This document shows positions 7,636-24,147 of a DNA stretch of 64,000 nt, piece by piece (position 1 is the stretch's first letter; each line of letters opens with the position of its first letter). This DNA is from Bifidobacterium sp. 7101. Lineage in GTDB: Bacteria > Actinomycetota > Actinomycetes > Actinomycetales > Bifidobacteriaceae. A model generated the notes under the pieces. That model did not search any database, was not told the origin of the DNA, and was given only the letters and a program-made list of their open reading frames with translations. Made by a program: the position numbers and the translations under genes. The DNA is taken from the NCBI RefSeq assembly GCF_000499285.1, contig NZ_AWUN01000003.1:1-64000 (forward strand), in the 5' to 3' direction.

Positions 7636-9012
7636 ATGGTAGACGAAAATAAGGATCGAAGGGGAGGCCCAGCCGACGGGGCTGGTGCCCGGATCGGGGA
7701 AAACATCAAGGCCATGGCCTCTGTAGATGAGACCGGAGGTGCTGTGGCGAATCAAGGAGTGGATCCAAGCCTGGCTCCGGATACGGGCAGAAGGCTCAAC
7801 AGCGCGGAGAAGGTCCGCTTTGCCATTGGGTTCGTCCTGGTATCCCTGCTCTGGGCCGCGCCCTTTACCATGGGGTCCGGGGTCCTCCTGCCTCAGATTT
7901 TCAATTCCCTGCATGGAGTCAGCGCTGAAGCGGCTCTGGGGACGATGAATTCGATTGGCTGCGTGTTCGCCTTGGTGGCCAACGTTGTTTTCGGCGCTCT
8001 CTCTGACATGTCCAGGTTCCGAGTCGGCAAGCGCACCCCCTGGATCGTGCTGGGCGGCATCATCGGCGCCCTTGGATTCCTGCTGGTCATCCAGTCCCAT
8101 ACACTCCCCATGATCATCTTCGGCTGGTGCATTGTGCAGGTAGGCATCAACTGCCTGATAGCCCCGGCCGTGGCGGTCCTCTCCGACAGGATTCCCGAGT
8201 CGACCAGGGGAACCTATTCGGCACTCTATGGGGCCAGCCAGGTCATCGGCCAGCAGTTGGGAACCATCATCGGCAGCTCGTTCATGGCCAACATCCATAC
8301 CGGCCTTGTAGTCGCCATGATCATCTTCCTCTTTTCCGGCATTCTCACCGTGCTGATCTGGCCCCGGGAGAAGTCGGCTGCCAACACGGTCGTGGAACGG
8401 ACCTGGGCGGATGTCGGCCGGTCCTTCATACCGCCCACCAAGAATTGCCGTGACTTCTACCTGGCGCTTCTGGGCAGGTTCACCTTCGTCGTCGGCTGCT
8501 TCATGATTCAGGGCTACCAGCTCTACATACTGCAGAAGTACTGCCACCTGAGCGATGCCCAGGCCGCATCCACACTCAAGGTCATGGCACTGATCTCGGT
8601 GGTGACCACCATCCTGGCCTCCGTGGTCTCGGGCCCGCTCTCGGACTTCCTGCACAGGCGGAAGGTGATTGTAGCCACCAGCTGCCTGATTCTCGCCCTC
8701 GGCATACTCTTCCCCTTCCTGATGCCGACCGCCACTGGCATGTACTTCTATGCTGCCTTGGCTGGAATCGGCAACGGCTGCTACATGTCAGTCGACCAGG
8801 CTCTGAATGTCGATGTGTTGCCGAACGCCAAGGAGGCGGGTAAGGATCTGGGCATCCTCAACCTGGCCAATACGATCGGTCAGGTGATTGCCCCCGGGTG
8901 CACCACGCTGGTCATTGGCGTTTTCGGCGGCTACAGGATGATCTTCCCAGTCGCCATCGTCTGCCTGCTGGTGGGAACCGTCTTCATCATGATGATCCGC
9001 AAGGTCAAGTGA
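7636..9012 (+). CDS. MFS transporter, probably for beta-glucosides or oligosaccharides
   Basis: About 458 residues with a roughly 55-residue polar N-terminal extension and about twelve hydrophobic segments. The loop between the second and third segments carries the major-facilitator signature in the form GALSDMSRFRVGKRTPW, as in the sugar:cation symporter-like branch. The ATG at 7636 is preferred over GTG 7627 because AAGGAG ends eight bases before it. It precedes a GH3 beta-glucosidase by 78 bases on the same strand, which suggests the pair imports and hydrolyses beta-linked glucosides; this is inferred from context. No dedicated regulator is adjacent. Confidence 0.85.
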   Translation: MVDENKDRRGGPADGAGARIGENIKAMASVDETGGAVANQGVDPSLAPDTGRRLNSAEKVRFAIGFVLVSLLWAAPFTMGSGVLLPQIFNSLHGVSAEAALGTMNSIGCVFALVANVVFGALSDMSRFRVGKRTPWIVLGGIIGALGFLLVIQSHTLPMIIFGWCIVQVGINCLIAPAVAVLSDRIPESTRGTYSALYGASQVIGQQLGTIIGSSFMANIHTGLVVAMIIFLFSGILTVLIWPREKSAANTVVERTWADVGRSFIPPTKNCRDFYLALLGRFTFVVGCFMIQGYQLYILQKYCHLSDAQAASTLKVMALISVVTTILASVVSGPLSDFLHRRKVIVATSCLILALGILFPFLMPTATGMYFYAALAGIGNGCYMSVDQALNVDVLPNAKEAGKDLGILNLANTIGQVIAPGCTTLVIGVFGGYRMIFPVAIVCLLVGTVFIMMIRKVK

Positions 9013-9090
9013 GTCTGAAAACCTGTAATCTGGACCTATGCTGAGCCGCGGACCGGCTAATCGAACCCGAAAACTCGAAAGGAAAAAGAC

Positions 9091-11328
9091 ATGACAGAAC
9101 AAACGCATACCAAAGCCAAGGATCTGGACCTGCAAGAGGAGGCCTCGCTGACCTCGGGGTCCGACTCCTGGCACCTGCAGGGGCTGCCCGACAAGGGCTA
9201 TGAAGGTTATATGATCACTGACGGCCCCTACGGCCTGCGCAAGGCCACCGGTTCTGACGTCTACGGATCGGTTCCGGCCACTTGCTTCCCTCCGACCGCC
9301 GGATTGGCCTCCTCCTGGAATCCTGATCTGACCTACCAGGTAGGCCAGGCCATGGGCGAGGAGTGCGTCCAGGAGAAGGTGGCTGTAATCCTGGGACCAG
9401 GCATCAACATCAAGCGAAGCCCGCTGGGTGGCCGCAACTTCGAGTTTTACTCGGAGGATCCTGTGCTGGCCGGGCATGAAGCCGCAGGTCTGGTTGAGGG
9501 TGTCCAATCCAAGGGGGTGGGAACCTCTCTGAAGCACTTTGCAGCCAACAACCAGGAGACCGACCGGCTCAGGGTCAGCTCTGACGTGGACGTGCGCACC
9601 CTGCGCGAGATCTACCTGCCGGCCTTCGAATATGTGGTCAGGAATGCCAAGCCCTGGACCATCATGTGCGCCTACAACAAGATCAATGGCGTCTTCAGCT
9701 CGGAGAATCGCTGGCTGCTGACGGACGTTCTGCGCGGCGAGTGGGGCTACCAGGGCATGGTAATGTCCGACTGGGGTGCCGTCCACAACAGGGTCAACGC
9801 TCTGCAGGCCGGGCTCAATCTGGAAATGCCGCCCTCCCGTACCGATGATCAGGTGGTCCAGGCCGTGCAGGCTGGCAAGCTGGACAAGGAGCAGCTGGAC
9901 CGGATGGCCCAGGGGATCCTGGACCTGATCGACAAGGCCCGTCCGGCCATGTCCCAACAGGGTTATCGCTACGACGTCCAGGAACACAACGACATGGCCC
10001 GTCGCGCGGCCCAGGAGTCCATCGTCCTCTTGCGCAATGAGGACAGGATTCTGCCCCTTGACCCGAAGCAGAAAGTTGCGGTCATCGGCGAGTTCGCCCG
10101 GACCCCGCGCTACCAGGGTGGAGGTTCCTCGCACATCACGCCTACTGAGGTCTCCTCGGCCCTGGACGGCTTCAAAGAAGCTGGCATGAATGTGGACTTC
10201 GCGCCCGGGTTCACGCTGGACGAGAAGGAACAGGATCCCGCCCTGACCCGGCAGGCGCTTGAAGTTGCGCGCGGAGCCGACACCGTGGTGCTCTTCCTGG
10301 GATTGCCTGAAGATGCCGAGTCCGAGGGCTTCGACCGCACCAGCATGGATCTTCCCGACAAGCAGGTGGCTCTACTCAAGGCCGTGTCCGAGGTCAACGA
10401 CCGGGTGGTCGCCGTCCTCTCCAATGGAGCCGTGGTGACTGTTGCCGACTGGATGGACAAGACCAAGGGCTTGCTGGAGACCTGGCTTTTGGGCCAGGAG
10501 GGTGGACGCGCCGTGGTGGATGTGCTGACCGGTGCCGCCAACCCTTCGGGCCATCTGCCTGAAACCATCCCGGTTCGGCTGGAGGACAACCCCACCATCA
10601 CCTCCTTCCCCGGCGAGGAGGGTCACTCCCGCTACGGCGAGGGCGTCTACGTGGGATACCGCTACTACGACACCTTCCAGCGTCCGGTGGCCTTCCCCTT
10701 CGGATTCGGTCTGTCCTATGCCGACTTCGATCTGGATCAGGTTGCGGTGACCAAGACCGGAGCCAACTCGGCTCGGGTGGAGGTGACCGTGACCAACACC
10801 TCGCAGGTGGATGGCGCCCAGACCGTGCAGGTCTATGTGGCCCCCTGCGCCAGCCGGGTGAATCGGCCCAGTCATGAGCTCAAGGCCTTCACCAAGGTCT
10901 TCCTGAAGGCGGGACAGTCCAGCCGGGTGAGCATGGACCTGACCGAGCGCGACTTCGCTTACTGGTCGACAGCCATGGATGCCTGGCATGTGGAGGCGGG
11001 CACCTACCGCATCCAGGTGGGTACCTGCAGCCGCGATCTGGTTGCAGAAGAGAATCTGCAGGTGGATGGCGACGGCCGGTTCATTCCGCTGAATGCCGAA
11101 TCGACCATGGCCGAGTGGCGCGAGAATTCAATCGGCGGACCTATCCTGCGCGATCGTATCGATCAGGATGGCATACCGCTGCCCGACGATCCCAATACAG
11201 CCCAGCTCTTCGACACCATGCCTCTGGCCTCGGTCATCACCTTGTCGGGTGGCGATGGCAATGGCATCGTGGCTGACATGGTCGACCGGTATCACCAGGC
11301 CCTCAAGCAGCAGGGTCTGGACTCCTGA
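9091..11328 (+). CDS. Glycoside hydrolase family 3 beta-glucosidase
   Basis: This 745-residue GH3 enzyme has the N-terminal barrel with substrate-binding residues in LKHFAANNQETDR and the nucleophile motif MVMSDWGAV (Asp227), the second alpha/beta domain (about residues 310-540) and a C-terminal fibronectin type III-like domain (about 580-660). There is no signal peptide, so it is cytoplasmic and acts on imported sugars. The product would be glucose, which can be phosphorylated by kinases such as PpgK. GGAAAAAG before the ATG serves as ribosome-binding site. It probably forms an operon with the upstream MFS transporter. The exact glycosidic linkage cannot be determined. Confidence 0.93.
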   Translation: MTEQTHTKAKDLDLQEEASLTSGSDSWHLQGLPDKGYEGYMITDGPYGLRKATGSDVYGSVPATCFPPTAGLASSWNPDLTYQVGQAMGEECVQEKVAVILGPGINIKRSPLGGRNFEFYSEDPVLAGHEAAGLVEGVQSKGVGTSLKHFAANNQETDRLRVSSDVDVRTLREIYLPAFEYVVRNAKPWTIMCAYNKINGVFSSENRWLLTDVLRGEWGYQGMVMSDWGAVHNRVNALQAGLNLEMPPSRTDDQVVQAVQAGKLDKEQLDRMAQGILDLIDKARPAMSQQGYRYDVQEHNDMARRAAQESIVLLRNEDRILPLDPKQKVAVIGEFARTPRYQGGGSSHITPTEVSSALDGFKEAGMNVDFAPGFTLDEKEQDPALTRQALEVARGADTVVLFLGLPEDAESEGFDRTSMDLPDKQVALLKAVSEVNDRVVAVLSNGAVVTVADWMDKTKGLLETWLLGQEGGRAVVDVLTGAANPSGHLPETIPVRLEDNPTITSFPGEEGHSRYGEGVYVGYRYYDTFQRPVAFPFGFGLSYADFDLDQVAVTKTGANSARVEVTVTNTSQVDGAQTVQVYVAPCASRVNRPSHELKAFTKVFLKAGQSSRVSMDLTERDFAYWSTAMDAWHVEAGTYRIQVGTCSRDLVAEENLQVDGDGRFIPLNAESTMAEWRENSIGGPILRDRIDQDGIPLPDDPNTAQLFDTMPLASVITLSGGDGNGIVADMVDRYHQALKQQGLDS

Positions 11329-11346
11329 TATCACTGTCGGCTGGGC

Positions 11347-13602
11347 TCAGGGTGCTATAAACCAGACGGCTACGTTCATGGCCTGACTGAGGTCGAAGTG
11401 CTCCAGCAGGACCATGGCGTTGATAAATGTCAGGACCAGTCCAGCAAGACAGGCCAGTGTTAGCAGGCTCAAGACGGCCGCTCCCGCTGCGGAGCGGCCG
11501 TCTTCATATGTTGAGGATGCGGTGGCCATAACCACAACAGCTGCCAGGCAGATCAGCCAGGCGAAATCGATGGTGTAGCGCACCGAGAATCCACCCAGAT
11601 ACGAGTCTGCAACCATGACCAGGACTGCCAGGGCCAGGGCCATGATCAAGGCGGGCATCCATCCCCGACGATGCAGTTCTTTCCGCACCCGAGGCAGAGC
11701 AAGAAGAGCAAGGGCCAGTACAAGTACCGGGGTGGTGACCAGAAGCCCGCCCAGGCCGGGTTCGGTGAAGTGCCAGACCCGCATGGGAGCGGGGGAGAAT
11801 TGCAGGTAGGGGAAGACCGGCAGGGCGGTCAGGGGCTGCAGCAGGTAGTAGCCAAAGATCTGCAGCAGGCCCTGGGTGCCAGGATGATAGTTGGTCAGGT
11901 CCAGGACGGTCATCTGATACCGGTTGCCGAAGTCCAGCAGGGACCCGAAGCGCCAGCGGTTGTACCAGAGCAGGGGAGCGGCGATCAGGAGAACCGGCAA
12001 GAGGCCGCAGACCAGCAGGGACAGCGCCCGCCTCCGAGACAGGCCTGCAGGATGGCTACCGCGCGTGAACAGAGCGTTGGTGACTGCCTTTATTTCCTTG
12101 GCGAACAGGGGCAGTGCCAGCAGGCCGGCTGCCAGGAAGGTTGGTCGGCAGCCCAGGGTGGCGGCTACTGACAGGGAACCAAAGAAAAGTCGAGGTCTGG
12201 ACAGTTGCCAGCCTTGGCCCCCGTCTTCCACGGTCCACATTCGTGTTGACCGACGACTCGGATGTTCGCCGGCGGCCGCAGACTTTCGCTGGACCCGTCT
12301 GGCCCCCATCCAGATCCAAAGTCCGGTCATGACCGCCAGCAAAGAGGCATCGAAGGGAATCGTATAGAAGTTGCGGCGGCACCAGAGGTAAGCCATGCCG
12401 GATCCTCCCAGCATGGTTATAAGGGCCATGCCGACCACGGCCAGGTTGACCCGGGGGAACCATCGGGCCAGCAGGCGGATGGTGGCCAGGGCGGTCATGA
12501 TGGTTGCCGTCGCGACCAGCAGGGCCGCAGCCGAGCTGGTGGGCAGGGCATAGCCGCCCGGATGCACCAGGCTGGTTATCACTCGGTAGGGCAGGAAGAG
12601 CAGCAGCACCGGCAGGACACCGAAGTAGGAATACCAGTGGCCGCCTCGGTAGACATAGTCCCAATATATGGGTTGCTGGTCCTGGGCCAGCAGCGCGTTT
12701 CGAGTGGCTATATCGAAGGGATTGGCTGCCTTGGCCAGACCCGGCGCTTGGCCAAGATTCAGCCAGGGACGTCCATGCAGCAGGGCCTGGGCCACGTGAT
12801 CGTACTGGTTGAAGTCGTAGACGTATGCATTCGGCTGGTGGTAGGCCATGGGAGTGAAGGTGGACAGATCGTGCTGGATGTTCCAGCAGGACCAGGCTGC
12901 CAACGGAGCAAGAATCAGGGCCAGGACCAGACGCTGACCTACTGAGCCTGTATTCAACCGGGTCCGCCAGAGGACCGAGCCGGGCAGGTAGCCCAGGATC
13001 AGCGCTGCCAGACAGACCAGCATCAGTATCCGTGCCGGGTTGAGGTCCAGGGGGACTACCTTGGCCGGGGTCATTCCGGTCAGCTGCAGCCGGGATCCGA
13101 TGGGCTCCTGTATCCACAGTCGCATGGCCTGGATCCGTGCTCCGCTCGGTTTGCCTCTGATGCGCAGGTAATGGCTACGGGTCTGACCGGGGCAGATCAG
13201 CCCTCGGGTGCCCTGGGTCCAGCCCTTGTCGCCGACCAGGCGCAGGTCCAGACGTACATGGATCTGCGACAGGGATGAACCCTCGATGTCTTCTGTCAGG
13301 TGCGCCTGAACGAAGGATACCTGCCCATCTGTGACAGGGACATCCATCCAGGCGTTGGACGGATCGGTGACCCTTAGTCGCCCGCCAGGCATCGTGGACA
13401 GCCCTGGTCCCAGTCGGTCCGGCCGGGGTTCAATACCGCTCGCAGTCCTTGCCGAATAGGTTGAGGAGGAACCCGCCAGCGACTGCCAATGGGCCAGATT
13501 GAATACCCCGAGTTCGAGGACGAGCACAACAATGAGTGCTACCAGCAGGCGGATGGTCGTGCCCCTGGCCGGGGTGGGGCGTCTCAGGGCTGGCAGAGTC
13601 AT
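11347..13602 (-). CDS. Large polytopic membrane protein of unknown function
   Basis: About 751 residues. A signal-anchor-like helix (about 17-38) is followed by a polar, probably extracellular region to about 190, then ten or more transmembrane helices, with a charged cytoplasmic-looking loop at about 415-460, and a final helix at the C-terminus. The layout recalls GT-C type glycosyltransferases and related integral membrane proteins, but I see no diagnostic motif and assign no function. The gene is convergent with the beta-glucosidase (18 bases apart) and divergent from the TPR gene. A TAGAAT box lies six bases ahead of GTG-ATG (13605/13602), so the mRNA may be leaderless. Confidence 0.75.
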   Translation of the reverse strand: MTLPALRRPTPARGTTIRLLVALIVVLVLELGVFNLAHWQSLAGSSSTYSARTASGIEPRPDRLGPGLSTMPGGRLRVTDPSNAWMDVPVTDGQVSFVQAHLTEDIEGSSLSQIHVRLDLRLVGDKGWTQGTRGLICPGQTRSHYLRIRGKPSGARIQAMRLWIQEPIGSRLQLTGMTPAKVVPLDLNPARILMLVCLAALILGYLPGSVLWRTRLNTGSVGQRLVLALILAPLAAWSCWNIQHDLSTFTPMAYHQPNAYVYDFNQYDHVAQALLHGRPWLNLGQAPGLAKAANPFDIATRNALLAQDQQPIYWDYVYRGGHWYSYFGVLPVLLLFLPYRVITSLVHPGGYALPTSSAAALLVATATIMTALATIRLLARWFPRVNLAVVGMALITMLGGSGMAYLWCRRNFYTIPFDASLLAVMTGLWIWMGARRVQRKSAAAGEHPSRRSTRMWTVEDGGQGWQLSRPRLFFGSLSVAATLGCRPTFLAAGLLALPLFAKEIKAVTNALFTRGSHPAGLSRRRALSLLVCGLLPVLLIAAPLLWYNRWRFGSLLDFGNRYQMTVLDLTNYHPGTQGLLQIFGYYLLQPLTALPVFPYLQFSPAPMRVWHFTEPGLGGLLVTTPVLVLALALLALPRVRKELHRRGWMPALIMALALAVLVMVADSYLGGFSVRYTIDFAWLICLAAVVVMATASSTYEDGRSAAGAAVLSLLTLACLAGLVLTFINAMVLLEHFDLSQAMNVAVWFIAP

Positions 13603-13655
13603 CACGGTTTTATTCTAACGGCGACATGTCTGGCTGGATTGGGACAATCGAAGGT

Positions 13656-19668
<6,013 letters not shown>

Positions 19669-19737
19669 TTGTGACATTCGCAATATCCGACCAGCCGCGC
19701 CCTGGCAGCAGATGGCTGGGCGCGATATGGTGACGGC

Positions 19738-20934
19738 ATGGAACAAGTAGAGCATCGCAAGGAAGGGACCCGGAATCTGGAGGAGCTGCCTCGAAGAATC
19801 AAGGGGGAGGTCTATGAGCGGCTCAGTCGGGTCATCGATCCAGAACTGGGGCGATCCATCACCGATCTGGGTATGATCACCGACATCATTGTCGAGCCGG
19901 CCAGGGATGCCCAGGCCGACTATGAGGTGACCGTGCGGGTGGAGCTGACCATCAAGGGGTGTCCGCTGTCGACCACCATCACCAACCAGATCAACGGGAC
20001 CGTCACCTCCTATCCACGAGCCCGGCTGCGCCCCCATATCGATGTCTCCTCCATGAGCCGGGAGAAGCTGGACAACCTGGTGGCCGACCTCAAGGCCGCC
20101 CGGCGCAGCAACCCCTTCTCCAAGCCTGGCGTAGGCACCCGCATCTTCGCCATCGCCTCGGGTAAGGGAGGCGTGGGCAAGTCCTCGGTGACCGTCAACC
20201 TGGCGGCCACCCTGGCTGCACTGGGCTATGACACGGCCGCCATTGATGCGGACATCTACGGATTCTCCCTGCCTGGGCTCTTCGGCGTGCACAGCCGACC
20301 CACCAATCTGCATGGCATGTTGATGCCGGTGACCGCCTGGGGGGTCAAGCTGATCTCCATCGGCATGTTCGCCGGGTCGGACCGGGCCATCCTCTGGAGG
20401 GGTCCGCGTCTGCAGCGCTCGCTGGAACAGTTCCTTTCCGATGTATGGTGGGGGGACCCTGATGTACTCCTGCTGGATCTGGCCCCAGGTACCGGGGACA
20501 TGGCCCTGTCAGTGGCCCAGGCCCTGCCCAACAGCCGGCTGATCGTGGTCACCACTCCCCAGCCATCGGCCTCGCAGGTGGCCGTGCGTTCAGGGCTGGT
20601 GGCTCTCCAGCTGCCCACCAAGGTCCAGGGTGTGATCGAAAACATGTCCTGGTACGAGCACAATGGCGAGCGTCTGCGTATCTTTGGCCAGGGAGGTGGC
20701 CAGCGGGTCGCCGACCAGCTGACCCGGGATCTGGGGTATCAGGTACCCCTGCTGGAGCAGCTGCCTCTGCAGACCGACCTGCGCGAGTCGGGGGAGTCCG
20801 GGCGTCCGGCTGTACTCAGACCCGATGGCTCCCTGGATGATTCACCGCTGACCCAACGATTTGTGGACCTGGCCAAGACCCTGATGGCAGGTTCGGAGCC
20901 TGGCGATGCCCGTCGGGCCGCCGGCGAGGACTGA
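19738..20934 (+). CDS. Mrp/NBP35-type P-loop ATPase, iron-sulfur cluster carrier
   Basis: A 398-residue protein made of an N-terminal MIP18/DUF59 domain (about 18-110, VIDPELGRSITDLGMI) and a ParA/MinD-like ATPase with the deviant Walker A SGKGGVGKSSVTVNLA (about 142-157). Proteins of this class (ApbC/Mrp) carry and deliver Fe-S clusters in the cytoplasm. The C-terminal CxxC found in many relatives is not visible, which weakens a cluster-binding claim. No ribosome-binding site precedes the ATG; a GATATGGT box just upstream could mean leaderless transcription. Confidence 0.88.
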   Translation: MEQVEHRKEGTRNLEELPRRIKGEVYERLSRVIDPELGRSITDLGMITDIIVEPARDAQADYEVTVRVELTIKGCPLSTTITNQINGTVTSYPRARLRPHIDVSSMSREKLDNLVADLKAARRSNPFSKPGVGTRIFAIASGKGGVGKSSVTVNLAATLAALGYDTAAIDADIYGFSLPGLFGVHSRPTNLHGMLMPVTAWGVKLISIGMFAGSDRAILWRGPRLQRSLEQFLSDVWWGDPDVLLLDLAPGTGDMALSVAQALPNSRLIVVTTPQPSASQVAVRSGLVALQLPTKVQGVIENMSWYEHNGERLRIFGQGGGQRVADQLTRDLGYQVPLLEQLPLQTDLRESGESGRPAVLRPDGSLDDSPLTQRFVDLAKTLMAGSEPGDARRAAGED

Positions 20935-21065
20935 CTTTACAAGAGAACTGCCACTAAAGAGACAACTCAGTATGCTGCACTGGCCACTGTAGATATGTCT
21001 TCTTGGCCATCCTTTGGATTAGTTAACCTCGAAGTCTTTAATTCGGTGTCAAGCCTTGTCCCAGA

Positions 21066-22412
21066 CTAGATGGCAGCCGGGCTCTTCCGGCTGGTGATCT
21101 GCCGCGAGGGAATGGCCAGGAACCAGGGGACTGCCAGCACGACCAGACCGATGGCGCACATGGCCAGGAAGGGAATGACCTCATGCCCGGCCAGGATGTA
21201 GGAGGCGAACATGGGTCCCACGATGTAGCCCAGGGAGGCGGCTGTGTTGAGCAGGCCGAACATACGTCCGCTGAACGATGGCCCGGCCAGCTCGGCGGCC
21301 ACCACCGGCTGGGAGATACCCATCATGACCTCGCCCAACCCGAAGATGGTGATGCCCAAGGAGGCCACGCTCAGGGCGCCGGGGGTGGAATCCAGGCGCA
21401 GACCCAGTACGATGATCACCCAGGCCGCAGCCCAGAAGACCGGCACGGTGCGTAGCATTCGCACATGGTTGGCGTCCTTGAGCCGGGGCAGCAGCACGAT
21501 ATTCATGATGACCACCGAGAAGGTGTTGACCACGTCCACCACCGACAGGGACCAGCGGGGGATGTGCGGATCCGAGATCAGGGTGGTGACCAGACCAGCG
21601 TCAAATTGGGAGTAGCCGAAAAGGTCCATGAAGAAGGTGCCCAGGGTCAGCAGGGTCATGGATGCCAGCACCCTGGTCAGTGAGCTGGTCCGCCCTCCGA
21701 AGGTGCCATTGATGGTCATGCTTTCTCTGTTGTCTGACTCCTTGGCCTTCAGGGCACCGGTGGCCCCTTCGGATTCCTGGACGACCTCCCGCTCTGCCTT
21801 GGCCTTGAGTTCAGCCGTCAATCGACGTAGCTGCCAGTGATGTTCGATGATTAGCAGGGACAGGCTGAGCAGGGCGAATCCCAGAGCCCTGCCGCCGAAG
21901 CCAATGCGATAGAGGAAGTCCTGACCTCCTGCGGCCAGCAGTCCGCCCACGGCCGCCCCAAGGCCGATGCCCAGGTTGAGTTCAGCCTGGTTGATTCCAT
22001 AGACGATCCGGTGCTGCTCCCTGGTGGAGATCTGTGTCAGAATGCTGGCCCAGGAGGTCTGCATGCCCATCCCCAGGCCCGAGACGAAGGCTCCTGCGAC
22101 TGCTGCCCGATAGTCGTGGGCCACGGTGAAGATCAGGGGACCGATGACCGAGAAAATCATGGCCGTGTGCATGGCCAGCCAGGAGGAGCGACGGTCTGAG
22201 ACCCAGCCGATGATGGGATTGGAGATCAGAGACCCTACCGAGCTGATGGTCACCAGGAGGGCGGCCTCGCTCATGGTGGCACCGAGGGAATGGGTGGCGA
22301 AGAGCAGCTCGATAGGCATGACCAGGCCGATGCCGAAGTTGCACATGAGGTCCACGATGAGCATGGCTCGCAGATATACGGGCAACTCCATGAATTCACG
22401 CAGCCAGCGCAT
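21066..22412 (-). CDS. MFS transporter
   Basis: 448 residues with about twelve hydrophobic helices and a polar central loop (about 205-245). The first intracellular loop reads GWVSDRRSSW, a form of the major-facilitator signature. The overall pattern resembles drug or metabolite exporters, but no substrate can be inferred. It is transcribed away from the Mrp gene and sits 200 bases downstream of glnA on the same strand; a terminator between them argues for a separate unit. Confidence 0.8.
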   Translation of the reverse strand: MRWLREFMELPVYLRAMLIVDLMCNFGIGLVMPIELLFATHSLGATMSEAALLVTISSVGSLISNPIIGWVSDRRSSWLAMHTAMIFSVIGPLIFTVAHDYRAAVAGAFVSGLGMGMQTSWASILTQISTREQHRIVYGINQAELNLGIGLGAAVGGLLAAGGQDFLYRIGFGGRALGFALLSLSLLIIEHHWQLRRLTAELKAKAEREVVQESEGATGALKAKESDNRESMTINGTFGGRTSSLTRVLASMTLLTLGTFFMDLFGYSQFDAGLVTTLISDPHIPRWSLSVVDVVNTFSVVIMNIVLLPRLKDANHVRMLRTVPVFWAAAWVIIVLGLRLDSTPGALSVASLGITIFGLGEVMMGISQPVVAAELAGPSFSGRMFGLLNTAASLGYIVGPMFASYILAGHEVIPFLAMCAIGLVVLAVPWFLAIPSRQITSRKSPAAI

Positions 22413-22537
22413 CGGTCTCCACCTCCATCGGACCAGTCTTCATACCTGCCCTTCATTCTGGCCTGACTGCCGCCGGAATGCCGGGGCTGGCGTGTTGCCA
22501 TCCATAGGCGGATACCCATGGTCGTGATAATACAAAT

Positions 22538-22571
22538 AGGCCCGACCCTTCAGCAGGAAGGATCGGACCTT
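22538..22571 (-). terminator. Terminator downstream of glnA
   Basis: Arms AAGGATCGGACCTT and AGGCCCGACCCTT pair around a six-to-seven-base loop with few mismatches. On the minus strand the hairpin is followed by TATTTGTATT, a T-rich tail. It lies 43 bases after the glnA stop. Confidence 0.7.
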
Positions 22572-22613
22572 AAGCGACCTTGCCCGTCAGCCGGCCTCAG
22601 TCGTCATGTGAAC

Positions 22614-24050
22614 TCAGATGTGGAAGTAGAGCTCGTACTCGAGAGGGGTGGGGGCCAGCCGGGTCTGGTCCAGCTCGCCGCGCTTCAAGTCCAGCCAGGT
22701 CTGAATCAGGTCGTCGGTGAAGACATCGCCCTCGCTCAGGAAGTCATGGTCCTCCTCCAGGGCGTTCAGGGCCTCCTCCAAGGAGCCGGGCACCTGCTTG
22801 ATTTGGGCGTGCTCCTCCGGGGGCAGCTCATAGAGGTCCTTGTCGATGGGGGCCGGGGGCTCGGTGTGGTTGAGGATGCCGTCCAGTCCTGCCATCAGCT
22901 GGGCCGAGAAGGCCAGGAATGGGTTGCAGGAGGGGTCGGGGGCGCGGAACTCAATCCGCTTGGCAGCCGGCGAGGTACCGGCCAGGGGGATGCGGATGGC
23001 CGCTGAACGGTTCCGGGCCGAGTAGACCAGGTTGACCGGGGCCTCGTAGCCGGGCACCAGCCGCTTATAGGAGTTGGTGGAGGGGTTGGTGAAGGCCAGA
23101 ACGGACGATGCATGCTCGATCAGGCCGCCCACATACCAGCGGGCGATGTCGGAGAGTCCGCCGTAACCATTCTCGTCATAGAAGAGGGGCTTGCCATCCT
23201 TCCAGAGGGACTGGTGGCAGTGCATGCCGGTCCCGTTGTCCCCGGCGATGGGCTTAGGCATGAAGGTGGCCGCCTTGCCGGCCAGGGCAGCGGTCTCGTG
23301 GACCACGTACTTGTACTTCATCAGGTCGTCGCCAGCGTGCAGCAGGGTGTTGAAGCGGTAGTTGATCTCCTGCTGGCCTGCGCCGCCCACCTCGTGATGG
23401 GAGCGCTCCAGGATCAGGCCTACCTTCTGCAGGTTGGCCACCATGTCGTCGCGCAGATCCTGGTAGTGATCGATGGGCGGTACGGGGAAGTAGCCCTTCT
23501 TGACCCGGTTCTTGAAACCGATGTTGTCGGAGCCGTCCTCCTCGACATCCACGCCCGAGTTCCAGGGGGCCTCGATGGAGTCAACCTCATAGAAGGAGCG
23601 TTGCATGCTGTTCTCGAAGCGGACCTTGTCGAAGATGAAGAACTCAGCCTCAGGAGCGAAGGAGGCCGTGTCGGCAATGCCGGTGGAGCGCAGGTAGGCC
23701 TCGGCCTTGGAGGCGATCTGCCGAGGGTCGCGCGAGTAGGGCTCGTCGGTCACCGGGTCCACGATGGAGAAGGCCACATTCAAAGTGCGGTGGCGGCGGA
23801 ACGGATCCAAGTAGGCTGTTTCAGGGTCCGGAATCAGCTTCATATCGGACTCGTTGATGGCTTGGAAGCCTTGGACGGAGGAGCCATCGAAGGCCATGCC
23901 GTCCGTGAAAGCTTCTTTGAGGAATTCGCTGGCGGGGACGGTGAAGTGCTGCTGGACCCCGATCAGGTCCGTGAACCTGACTGAGACATATTCCACGCCT
24001 TCCTGGTTTATCAGAGCTTCGCAATCGGCCTTTGACTTAAGTTCGCTCAC
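22614..24050 (-). CDS. glnA: Glutamine synthetase type I
   Basis: The 478-residue enzyme makes glutamine from glutamate, ammonia and ATP. Visible motifs are the Asp50-type loop [13 protein letters not shown], metal-ligand region [11 protein letters not shown], the ATP-binding segment [16 protein letters not shown] and the glutamate-site region NRSAAIRIP. Tyr407 in [11 protein letters not shown] matches the adenylylation site of type I-beta enzymes, so activity is probably controlled by GlnE. The start is GTG at 24050, preceded by AAAGGAG. Length and motifs match actinobacterial GlnA1. Confidence 0.97.
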   Translation of the reverse strand: MSELKSKADCEALINQEGVEYVSVRFTDLIGVQQHFTVPASEFLKEAFTDGMAFDGSSVQGFQAINESDMKLIPDPETAYLDPFRRHRTLNVAFSIVDPVTDEPYSRDPRQIASKAEAYLRSTGIADTASFAPEAEFFIFDKVRFENSMQRSFYEVDSIEAPWNSGVDVEEDGSDNIGFKNRVKKGYFPVPPIDHYQDLRDDMVANLQKVGLILERSHHEVGGAGQQEINYRFNTLLHAGDDLMKYKYVVHETAALAGKAATFMPKPIAGDNGTGMHCHQSLWKDGKPLFYDENGYGGLSDIARWYVGGLIEHASSVLAFTNPSTNSYKRLVPGYEAPVNLVYSARNRSAAIRIPLAGTSPAAKRIEFRAPDPSCNPFLAFSAQLMAGLDGILNHTEPPAPIDKDLYELPPEEHAQIKQVPGSLEEALNALEEDHDFLSEGDVFTDDLIQTWLDLKRGELDQTRLAPTPLEYELYFHI

Positions 24051-24147
24051 TGAACTGCTCCTTTCGTGGAAACCTTAACGGTCACCCAGTCTAGGGGACC
24101 GGTTTTTTCGGCAATGCGCCACTGAGGTTACGGGGGTGTTTCATGCG

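Noticed and set aside
7561-8655. Minus-strand 364-residue frame opposite the MFS gene
   Set aside because: Antisense to a clear membrane protein; no family motif, composition of an antisense shadow.
8788-10134. Minus-strand 448-residue frame opposite MFS/GH3
   Set aside because: Spans the reverse of two real genes and an intergenic gap; no motif.
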